A DNA stretch of 8,153 bases. It comes from Candidatus Jacksonbacteria bacterium (GTDB taxonomy: Bacteria > Patescibacteriota > Patescibacteriia > UBA9629 > GWA2-43-13). A model generated the notes under the pieces. The model worked only from the letters and a program-made list of their open reading frames with translations. It was not told where the DNA came from and did not search any database. The stretch covers positions 1 through 8,153 of the forward strand of contig JABIPD010000013.1 of the NCBI GenBank assembly GCA_018698735.1. Reading direction: 5' to 3'. Position 1 is the first letter of the stretch. Each line of letters begins with the position of its first letter. Made by a program: the position numbers and the translations under genes. Below are positions 1 to 5,742 of this stretch, in pieces.

Positions 1-525
1 AGCGAAATGATGCATCTTGCATCGAATTTAAAAAACCTAGAAGCACAAGAAATTTCTACGTATGTATTCGACACCAGCCCATCTGGATTTTTAGTGAACT
101 CCAAAACAGAAGACGGCGCATTTGTGCTTATCCCACCAAACTATAGTTTTTCTGAAATGCAATCATTCGTTAAAACAACGTTCACAGTAAGCAGCAGAAA
201 AAAAGAAGGCGCACGAGTTATTGTACAAAACAGTACTTCTATAGAAGGACTCGCACATATTACAAAAGAAGCGTTAGAAAGAAACCAGTTCGATGTTGTT
301 CGAGTAGAAAACTCCCCCTTACGAGACCTTGAAAGCACTATTATTTACGATTTGACTGCTGGAAAAAAACAAAAATCTATATCCGATATCCAAAATCAAC
401 TTCATGCAAAAATAGCGCCGATTATCCCAGACTTCTTGCAGAATTACGAGGATACAGATATTGTTGTAGTACTGGGACGAGACCAAGAAGGTCTTGTTGC
501 AGGTGAACGCGCCCAAGCGCTTTAA
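1..525 (+). CDS. LytR-CpsA-Psr (LCP) family protein, C-terminal part with LytR_C domain (5' truncated by the window)
   Basis: The reading frame is open from base 1 and ends at TAA 523-525, so this is the tail of a longer protein; the ATG at 7 is only an internal methionine. LCP proteins are membrane-anchored enzymes that transfer glycopolymers to the cell wall, and many carry an extracellular LytR_C domain after the catalytic domain. The first 60 or so residues resemble the linker after an LCP domain, with a 'GAFVLIPPNYSFSEMQSFVK' stretch. From about residue 68 the pattern is that of LytR_C: a strand 'ARVIVQNSTSIEGLA', a helix, 'FDVVRVENSP', then 'TIIYDLTAGK' and a final 'DIVVVLGRD'. The catalytic LCP domain and membrane anchor would lie upstream and cannot be seen. 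The family call rests on this C-terminal pattern only. Confidence 0.78.
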   Translation, partial: SEMMHLASNLKNLEAQEISTYVFDTSPSGFLVNSKTEDGAFVLIPPNYSFSEMQSFVKTTFTVSSRKKEGARVIVQNSTSIEGLAHITKEALERNQFDVVRVENSPLRDLESTIIYDLTAGKKQKSISDIQNQLHAKIAPIIPDFLQNYEDTDIVVVLGRDQEGLVAGERAQAL

Positions 526-539
526 CTCTGGGGAATGTT

Positions 540-558
540 CCCGAATACCGTATTTGGG
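540..558 (+). terminator. possible weak terminator hairpin after the LCP gene
   Basis: Arms 540-547 and 551-558 pair over 8 bp with one G.U and a 3-base loop, 15 bases after the LCP stop codon. The downstream T run is poor (CAATTTTCAT), and an overlapping GGGAA/TTCCC hairpin (531-542) competes with it. The rest of the 526-691 gap is AT-rich with no gene; a TATTCT box at 673-678 could be a -10 for der but has no matching -35. Confidence 0.3.
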
Positions 559-691
559 CTCAATTTTCATCTTTCGGCAAAATTAAACAAATATCTTCAC
601 CAACACAACCATATTCCTTCAAAAATATTTATTTAATTTTACTCGAAATCTAAAAGTTCATCCTCAAAAGAGTATTCTGGAACACTCCCCT

Positions 692-2038
692 ATGACTCCT
701 CAACTGCCAACCGTCGTTCTTGCAGGTCGCTCTAATGTAGGGAAATCGAAGCTCTATAATAAGCTTAAAGAGCAGCCATCTGCTGTAGTTTCTGCTATTC
801 CTGGGACCACCCGAGACGTAAATGAAACCACTATTCAATGGAATGGTGTGTCTTTTACGTTGGTAGATACTGCCGGCCTCGATATCCCGCAAGAACAAGA
901 TATAGACCAAAAAGTTATTAAAAACACCAAAGAAGCACTCGAAAAGGCAGATAGTATTCTTTTTGTTGTAGATACCAAGCATGGCATTACCCCGGCAGAT
1001 AAAGATGCCTTAAAAGAGCTTTCTGCTTTCAAAAAAAACATGCTTTTAGTAGCAAATAAGGCCGATAGCCAAAAACTTTCGTATGCGGCAGCAGAATTTT
1101 ATACACTAGGTGCTGGTGACCCGCATGTTGTCTCTGCGGTTACCGGTGTTGGGACAGGAGACCTGCTCGATGTGATTATCGACAATCTATCTCAGAAGAT
1201 CAAAACAGAAAAAGATGAAGCTCTTATTAAACTTGCGTTTGTTGGTCAACCAAATGTTGGAAAATCTTCATTAGTAAATGCATTACTAGGAGAAGAGAGG
1301 GTGTTAGTACATGAATCTCCACACACCACCAGAGATCCAATCGACACCGACCTGACCTATAAAGACACCTTAATAACGTTGGTAGATACCGCAGGCTTAC
1401 GAAGACCTGTTAAAATTAAACGTCAAACAATAGAAGACTCTTCTGTTCACAAAACAATCCAACGTTTAAAGCACTCTACTATTATTGGACTCGTGATAGA
1501 TATTACCAAAGACATCCCTCGCCAAGATGCACGGCTCGGTAATTTACTAGAGCAGGAAAAGAAAAATGTAATGATTATTGCAAACAAATGGGACCTCATT
1601 CCTGACAAAGACCCAAACACCATAAAAAAATACGAGGAATATGTGTACCATAAACTCGGGATGATTAAATATGCACCTATTGTGTTTACCTCTGCGATAA
1701 TAGACCAACGAACAGAAAACATTTTAGACACAGCCCTTCTTATTCAGAGCGAGCAAGACAAATTCATAGAAGAAGATATTTTAAAAGAATTTTTGCAAGA
1801 GGCAACTCGCCGCCACAAGCCACACAGAGGAAAAGGCGTTCGACTTCCAGATTTATACGCCCTAAAACAAACTTCAACAAACCCTGCTGTTTTCAAACTT
1901 ATTATAAAACCAAAAACAAGCCTTCGTCCTTCGTATGTTTCTTTTTTGGAACGTAGGCTTCGAGAAGACTTTGGTTTTATTGGAATCCCAATCACTATTC
2001 TTGTCGAGCACGCAAGTGCCGCTAAGAAAGACCATTAA
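692..2038 (+). CDS. der: ribosome-assembly GTPase Der (EngA)
   Basis: Der is an essential GTPase with two consecutive G domains and a C-terminal KH-like domain; it acts in the cytoplasm in maturation of the 50S ribosomal subunit. At 448 residues it has the usual length. G domain 1 shows the P-loop GRSNVGKS (12-19), PGTTRD (37-42), DTAG (59-62) and NKAD (122-125). G domain 2 shows GQPNVGKS (185-192), TTRD (212-215), DTAG (232-235) and NKWD (298-301). The KH-like domain, from about 355, includes the basic stretch RRHKPHRGKG and ends in FGFIGIPITILV. Two small oddities are visible: the first P-loop has Ser where the family usually has Pro, and the second switch reads PHTTRD rather than the usual GTTRD. 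The ATG at 692 puts the P-loop at the normal distance from the N-terminus. No Shine-Dalgarno sequence is obvious. It is separated from its neighbours by 166 and 152 bases. Confidence 0.96.
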   Translation: MTPQLPTVVLAGRSNVGKSKLYNKLKEQPSAVVSAIPGTTRDVNETTIQWNGVSFTLVDTAGLDIPQEQDIDQKVIKNTKEALEKADSILFVVDTKHGITPADKDALKELSAFKKNMLLVANKADSQKLSYAAAEFYTLGAGDPHVVSAVTGVGTGDLLDVIIDNLSQKIKTEKDEALIKLAFVGQPNVGKSSLVNALLGEERVLVHESPHTTRDPIDTDLTYKDTLITLVDTAGLRRPVKIKRQTIEDSSVHKTIQRLKHSTIIGLVIDITKDIPRQDARLGNLLEQEKKNVMIIANKWDLIPDKDPNTIKKYEEYVYHKLGMIKYAPIVFTSAIIDQRTENILDTALLIQSEQDKFIEEDILKEFLQEATRRHKPHRGKGVRLPDLYALKQTSTNPAVFKLIIKPKTSLRPSYVSFLERRLREDFGFIGIPITILVEHASAAKKDH

Positions 2039-2190
2039 ATCCGAAATACTAAATACTAAAATCTAAACAAATATCAATATTTAAACAAATGCCAAGCTCA
2101 AAATTCGAAACGTTTTAAACATTAAATATTTTAATCTTGATATGGTTTCAAATTTCGAATTTAAATTTTAGAACTTCATACCTACTTTCT
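2039..2190. repeat. AT-rich imperfect palindromic intergenic repeat between der and pth
   Basis: This gap consists mostly of short words such as AATACTAAATACTAAAATC and AAATTCGAAA that recur in degenerate form. AAATTCGAAA (2101-2110) and TTTCGAATTT (2153-2162) are perfect 10-base inverted arms. The style matches the 'AAATTCTAAATTC / GAATTTAGAATTT' intergenic repeats I recall from CPR genomes; that link is from memory and not verified. The repeat runs to within about 20 bases of the pth start, so any pth promoter would lie inside it. Confidence 0.5.
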
Positions 2191-2775
2191 ATGATATTAC
2201 TTGTTGGTCTTGGAAATCCAGGAGAAAAATATACAAACACTCGCCACAATGCCGGTAGCATTCTTGTAGAGAAATGGGCAAAAGAAAATGGCGGCGAATT
2301 TTCGTTTAACAAAAAATTCAATGGACGAGAGACAAAAGTTAAGCCTTCTGGCCTCTCCCACCCTCTCGGAGGGGGGGATACAGGGGTGGTCTCCTGCCTT
2401 CTCCCTGAAACATTTATGAACAACTCCGGAGATGCTGTTCAAGCAGCAGCGAGCTTTTACAAAATATCTCCAGAAAATATTTGGATAGTGCTTGATGATT
2501 TAAACTTAGACACTGGGATGGTTCGAACCAGACAAGCAGGATCAGCTGGTGGCCACAATGGATTAGAGTCTGTTATTCAAAAAATGGGGAAAGATACGCT
2601 CCCCCGTATCCGAATAGGAATAGGATTAAACGAAGGTGTCCCCTCTGAAACATATGTTCTTCAGCCTTTTTCAAACGAAGAAATAGAGAATCTTGCAACA
2701 GAAACATACAAAAAATTTACTAAAATATTAGAATCAGCCATCGAAAAAGGCTTTCCTAACGACACCTTAGCTTAA
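2191..2775 (+). CDS. pth: peptidyl-tRNA hydrolase (Pth), with a repeat-derived in-frame insert
   Basis: Pth cleaves the ester bond of peptidyl-tRNAs that drop off the ribosome, recycling tRNA in the cytoplasm. The 194-residue protein starts MILLVGLGNPGEKY. The motifs are complete: N9 in GNPG, catalytic H19 in TRHNAG, N77 in PETFMN, D102 in VLDDLNLD, and SAGGHNGL with N123, followed by RIRIGIG. I chose the ATG at 2191 because it places GLGNPG where the family has it; an in-frame TTG at 2137 would add 18 residues encoded by repeat DNA. Residues about 51-69 are longer than the family norm. E. coli has about 9 residues between the strand after KFFG and LVPTTFMN, whereas here there are 19, encoded by a GC-rich palindrome (2357-2390). 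The active-site residues are unaffected. Pth next to mfd is a common bacterial arrangement. No Shine-Dalgarno sequence is apparent. Confidence 0.95.
   Translation: MILLVGLGNPGEKYTNTRHNAGSILVEKWAKENGGEFSFNKKFNGRETKVKPSGLSHPLGGGDTGVVSCLLPETFMNNSGDAVQAAASFYKISPENIWIVLDDLNLDTGMVRTRQAGSAGGHNGLESVIQKMGKDTLPRIRIGIGLNEGVPSETYVLQPFSNEEIENLATETYKKFTKILESAIEKGFPNDTLA
2357..2390. repeat. GC-rich palindromic element inside the pth coding region
   Basis: CCCTC (2361-2365) and GAGGG (2369-2373) form a perfect hairpin with a 3-base loop. Outside it, CCACCC (2358-2363) is repeated inverted as GGGTGG (2384-2389). The stretch contains a run of seven G (2371-2377) and is far GC-richer than the surrounding gene. 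It coincides with the extra residues of the protein (about 54-66, ending in HPLGGGDTG). It resembles the 'ACCCCTCC...GGAGGGGATACAGGGGTGG' intergenic repeats I recall from other bacterial genomes (unverified). Exact borders are uncertain by about 10 bases on either side. Confidence 0.6.
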
Positions 2776-2830
2776 AATTAAACAGCTCCCTCCAAAGGCG
2801 GGCATGCATTAGGTGAGCCGTTTAATTTTA
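2773..2830. repeat. long hairpin starting at the pth stop codon
   Basis: Arms 2773-2788 and 2815-2830 are complementary over 16 bases with a single mismatch (AAACAGCTC against GAGCCGTTT in the core). The 26-base loop contains CCTCC, GGCGGG and GCATGC. The left arm begins inside the TAA of pth. The + strand end is T-rich but has no uninterrupted T run, so it may be a processing or stability structure, or a repeat, rather than a simple terminator. Confidence 0.6.
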
Positions 2831-2838
2831 TATAAAAA

Positions 2839-2878
2839 AACAAAAAACACCTCTTTGAATGGAGAGATGTTTTTTGTT
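2839..2878 (+). terminator. rho-independent terminator after pth
   Basis: A-rich arm 2839-2854 pairs with T-rich arm 2863-2878 over 16 bases with one mismatch. The core is CTCT/AGAG around an 8-base loop, and the right arm includes six consecutive T. The A-tract/T-tract symmetry means it could work in both directions, but only pth in the + direction needs it here. Confidence 0.7.
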
Positions 2879-3051
2879 AAAAGCTGGCCACGAGCAGAGA
2901 CTCACTCCAAAAAAGAAGCTACTCTCAATTCTGTTACTCAAGGTAAGCTAGGAGGGGTTGCCACCCTTTTCACGCTCGTAACCAACTGTTAGGAATTGTA
3001 AAAGACTGGTCATCTTAATCGACTCCACTATTACTGTCAAATTTCTGTCCT
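2879..3051. other. intergenic stretch with no recognised feature
   Basis: This is the unexplained part of the 459-base pth-mfd gap. I translated it in the three + frames and found only stop-interrupted peptides, none resembling the missing N-terminal domain of Mfd. No tRNA, rRNA or riboswitch pattern was recognised. It is somewhat richer in G+C than the repeat to its right. Confidence 0.5.
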
Positions 3052-3137
3052 CCTTTCGTCATCCTGAGTGATTAGCGAAGGATCTCTGAGACAAATTAAG
3101 AACAGAGATTCTTCCCCTGCAGTCAGAATGACGAAGG
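3052..3137. repeat. nested palindromic repeat element (GTCATCCTGAG...TCAGAATGAC type)
   Basis: The outer arms CCTTTCGTCATCCTGA (3052-3067) and TCAGAATGACGAAGG (3123-3137) are inverted copies with one mismatch and one unpaired base. The inner arms GAAGGATCTCTG (3077-3088) and CAGAGATTCTTC (3103-3114) match 11 of 12 inverted. The whole would fold as one long stem with an internal bubble. Elements with this consensus are dispersed between genes in many bacterial genomes, as I recall; no copy number can be given from a single window. Confidence 0.75.
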
Positions 3138-3197
3138 AAAGATGAGCAAAATTCACAAAATAAAAGAATATCTTTCATTGAAAAAAAATCTCAATAT

Positions 3198-3226
3198 TTG
3201 ACCAAAAAAGGCTTCTCTCGTATCCT
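3198..3226 (+). promoter_or_regulatory. promoter of the mfd-dprA operon
   Basis: TTGACC (3198-3203) is 5 of 6 to the sigma-70 -35 box, the spacer is 17 bases, and TATCCT (3221-3226) is 4 of 6 to the -10 box. Only 8 bases separate the -10 box from the ATG at 3235, so transcription would start at or within a few bases of the start codon. This would give a leaderless or almost leaderless mRNA, consistent with the absence of a ribosome binding site. Confidence 0.5.
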
Positions 3227-3234
3227 ACGTCTAT

Positions 3235-5736
3235 ATGATTCCACTTTCTGTTGGTCAGGAGTTTTCACCACAAGAGTTGGTGAAAGAGCTGATTTATCAG
3301 GGATATGAATATAATATTACTTCAGATAACCCCGGGGTATTCGCCCATCGTGGGGAAGTTGTTGATGTCTGGATTCCAGAACTGCCCCAACCAACCCGCA
3401 TCCACTTTGGACCAAAACAAATAGAAAAACTTTCAGATATCGATCCATCGACTGGGAAGTTGGTTACCAGCAGAAAACAAATAAATATTATCCCGCCAGA
3501 TATTTCTGACGAAAAAAAGAAAGCAAAAAAACAACAACGAGATTTTTCTTTTTTAATAGATCTCCTTCCTGGCGATTTTATTGTGCATGTCGATCATGGT
3601 ATAGGAAAATTCACGGGCCTTCAGAAAAAAACGATTGCAAATCATGAGAAAGAATATTTTGTTATTGAATACAAAGGCGACGATAAACTCTTTGTTCCAA
3701 TTGAATCTGCAGACCGAATAGATAAATATATTGGTGGTGGAAAACCGCCACTTCATAGACTGTCTGGCACCAGCTGGTATCAAATAACAAAAAAAATAAA
3801 AGAAGATGTCGAAAAAACAGCAAAAGAACTGCTCGACTTATACGCTCATCGAAAACTCGCAACAGCTAGAGCAGCAAAAAAGAATCTTCCAGAAGAACAC
3901 GAACTAGCAGATTCGTTTGAATACCAAGAAACTCCAGATCAGCTTTCGTCCATAGCAGCAGTGTTAAAAGATTTAGAAAAAGAACATCCGATGGATCGGT
4001 TAGTATGTGGAGATGTTGGATTTGGAAAAACCGAAATTGCAATCCGAGCGGCATTTAAAATGGTTCTTTCTGGGTATCAAGTTGCCATTTTGGCGCCAAC
4101 AACTATTCTTGCTCAACAGCATTACGATACGTTCCAAAAAAGACTCGAGCCCTTCAATATAGTAGTAGATGTACTAAGCAGATTCAGAAGCAAAGATCAT
4201 CAGAAAAAAACAATTGCAGATTTAAAAAAAGGCAATGTCGACATTATTATTGGAACCCATAGAATTCTTTCGAAAGATGTTGAATTCGACAATATTGGGC
4301 TGCTTATTATAGACGAAGAGCAAAAATTTGGGGTAAAGCACAAAGAACATATTAAAAAAATGAAAACCGATATTCATGTGCTTACGCTGTCTGCTACCCC
4401 TATCCCCCGAACGCTTCATTTTTCACTTGCTGGCATCCGCGATATGAGTGTTATTTCTACTCCCCCAGAAGGCAGGCTTCCAATAAAAACAGTTATTAAC
4501 CAGTACGAAAATGACCAAGTAAAAAGTGCTGTTACAAAAGAAGTATCTAGAGGCGGACAAGTTTACTATCTTTATAATAAAGTAGAGACCATGCCCGGGC
4601 GGCTAAAACAATTACGGAAACTATTGCCTGGTATTTCTATAGAACTTGCACATGGACAAATGCCCGAAGGAGGATTGTCTGATGTAATGCATAGGTTTGA
4701 TATTGGAGAAATAGATATGTTGCTCTGTTCTACTATTATAGAAAATGGATTAGATCTCCCAAATGTAAATACGTTAATAGTAGAAAACTCAACAAAATTT
4801 GGATTAGCACAGCTATATCAACTTCGAGGCCGAATCGGTCGTGGCCATCGGCAGGCTTATTCGTATTTTATGTATAATCGGCTGAAACCAAACACCATTA
4901 GATCTAAAAAAGAGAAGCAGCCCCAGAGATCGCCACGTCGTTCTGAGACAGAACCCCTCGCGATGACAGACTCTGTGTTGTCGGAAAAAGAACCCCATCA
5001 CTCCTCCGCCAGCGGGCGGATCCGGACGGGGCAAGCAAAAAAACCGATTGACACTATTCTATCCGAAAAGGAACAGAAGAGATTAGATGCTTTAGAAGAA
5101 GCATCCGAACTTGGAAGCGGTTTTCAGATTGCGATGCGTGATATGGAAATCCGTGGGGTTGGAAACATTTTAGGAAAAACTCAGCACGGAAACATGAGGG
5201 CTATTGGACTATCGTTTTACGAACGGCTCCTTTCACAAGCAATAGAAGAAATTAAAACAGGAACAAAAGCCCCTGTTATCTCTGACATTACTCTAGACCT
5301 ACCACTAGAATATGGGATACCGCCAGAGCTTGAGCCTATCGAACAAAAACGAATGGCACTGTATCAACGGCTTGCAAATAGCGAAGACCTTACCGAGCTT
5401 GCGAAAGAAAAAGTAATCTACACCGAAAAAATACAAAGTCCACTGCTTGAAACATTTTTTGATATTCTCGAAATAAAAATTTTGGGAAGAACTGTTGGTG
5501 CTACTTCAGTAACGACCTCTATAGAAAAAAACGAAAGCGGAGAAGATCAACAAAAGTGTATTATCGAATTCAGAAATCACTCATACGCAAAAAATATCGA
5601 TAAACTCTTAGAAAAATATCCGCAATGGAAAGTTGGCGACAAACAACTTATTCTGGTGGTAAAAAATCAAGATTGGCTCAGCATTATTAAAAACTCTTTC
5701 TCGATTCTTATAAAGGACTCACTACCACAAAAATAA
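3235..5736 (+). CDS. mfd: transcription-repair coupling factor Mfd, N-terminally short and with a repeat-derived insert
   Basis: Mfd displaces RNA polymerase stalled at DNA lesions by ATP-driven translocation and recruits UvrA for excision repair. In order the 833 residues hold: a UvrB-like UvrA-binding domain (about 1-88; GVFAHRG, TRIHF), the RNA-polymerase-interaction domain (about 105-180; GDFIVHVDHGIGKF), and the helicase core. The core shows Walker A GDVGFGKT (259-266), DEEQ (360-363), SATPIPRTL (386-394) and QLRGRIGRG (529-537). These are followed by the TRG motif (about 615-655) and the C-terminal TRCF domain (about 685-825). Family members are usually about 1100 residues; here the first UvrB-like part (D1a) and the D1b/D3 region before the polymerase-binding domain are absent. 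The frame is closed by TGA at 3199-3201 and a promoter abuts the ATG, so the short start looks genuine. Residues about 553-608 are an insertion absent from other Mfd proteins. dprA follows after 6 bases. Confidence 0.93.
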   Translation: MIPLSVGQEFSPQELVKELIYQGYEYNITSDNPGVFAHRGEVVDVWIPELPQPTRIHFGPKQIEKLSDIDPSTGKLVTSRKQINIIPPDISDEKKKAKKQQRDFSFLIDLLPGDFIVHVDHGIGKFTGLQKKTIANHEKEYFVIEYKGDDKLFVPIESADRIDKYIGGGKPPLHRLSGTSWYQITKKIKEDVEKTAKELLDLYAHRKLATARAAKKNLPEEHELADSFEYQETPDQLSSIAAVLKDLEKEHPMDRLVCGDVGFGKTEIAIRAAFKMVLSGYQVAILAPTTILAQQHYDTFQKRLEPFNIVVDVLSRFRSKDHQKKTIADLKKGNVDIIIGTHRILSKDVEFDNIGLLIIDEEQKFGVKHKEHIKKMKTDIHVLTLSATPIPRTLHFSLAGIRDMSVISTPPEGRLPIKTVINQYENDQVKSAVTKEVSRGGQVYYLYNKVETMPGRLKQLRKLLPGISIELAHGQMPEGGLSDVMHRFDIGEIDMLLCSTIIENGLDLPNVNTLIVENSTKFGLAQLYQLRGRIGRGHRQAYSYFMYNRLKPNTIRSKKEKQPQRSPRRSETEPLAMTDSVLSEKEPHHSSASGRIRTGQAKKPIDTILSEKEQKRLDALEEASELGSGFQIAMRDMEIRGVGNILGKTQHGNMRAIGLSFYERLLSQAIEEIKTGTKAPVISDITLDLPLEYGIPPELEPIEQKRMALYQRLANSEDLTELAKEKVIYTEKIQSPLLETFFDILEIKILGRTVGATSVTTSIEKNESGEDQQKCIIEFRNHSYAKNIDKLLEKYPQWKVGDKQLILVVKNQDWLSIIKNSFSILIKDSLPQK
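4921..4968. repeat. palindromic repeat element A inside mfd
   Basis: GTTCTG (4940-4945) and CAGAAC (4949-4954) form a perfect 6-bp hairpin with an AGA loop. Outside it ATCGC (4929-4933) and GCGAT (4960-4964) pair, separated by a bubble. The style 'AGAGATCGCCACGTCG ... TCGCGATGACA' is that of dispersed intergenic repeats and is related in pattern to the element at 3052-3137 (AGAGAT near one end, ATGAC near the other). It is read in frame as residues about 563-578 of Mfd (QPQRSPRRSETEPLAM). Confidence 0.6.
4993..5031. repeat. palindromic repeat element B inside mfd
   Basis: TCCGCC (5005-5010) and GGCGGA (5015-5020) form a perfect 6-bp stem with an AGCG loop, flanked further out by CCCC (4993-4996) and GGGG (5028-5031). 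The stretch is strongly GC-rich within an AT-rich gene. It encodes the low-complexity peptide PHHSSASGRIRTG of Mfd. It lies 24 bases after element A, and the two together make up most of the Mfd insertion. Confidence 0.6.
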
Positions 5737-5742
5737 AAACCT

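Noticed and set aside
2137..2190. Longer pth start at TTG 2137 adding 18 residues.
   Set aside because: The added residues are encoded by the AT-rich repeat, and the ATG at 2191 gives the family-typical N-terminus MILLVGLGNPG.
2879..3051. Possible tRNA or decayed Mfd N-terminus in the pth-mfd gap.
   Set aside because: No cloverleaf or T-loop pattern was found, and the three + frame translations show no UvrB-like D1a motifs.
3052..3137. Possible CRISPR array or prophage attachment site, suggested by the repeats.
   Set aside because: The repeats are isolated inverted structures, not regularly spaced direct repeats, and there are no cas, integrase or phage genes in the window.
3142..3201. A 19-codon ORF with a good Shine-Dalgarno-like GAAGGAAAG, in frame with mfd and ending at TGA 3199, which would extend Mfd if UGA coded for Gly.
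   Set aside because: None of der, pth, mfd or dprA contains an internal TGA, so the UGA=Gly code is not in use. The peptide does not resemble Mfd domain D1a, and the Shine-Dalgarno-like sequence is part of the repeat arm.
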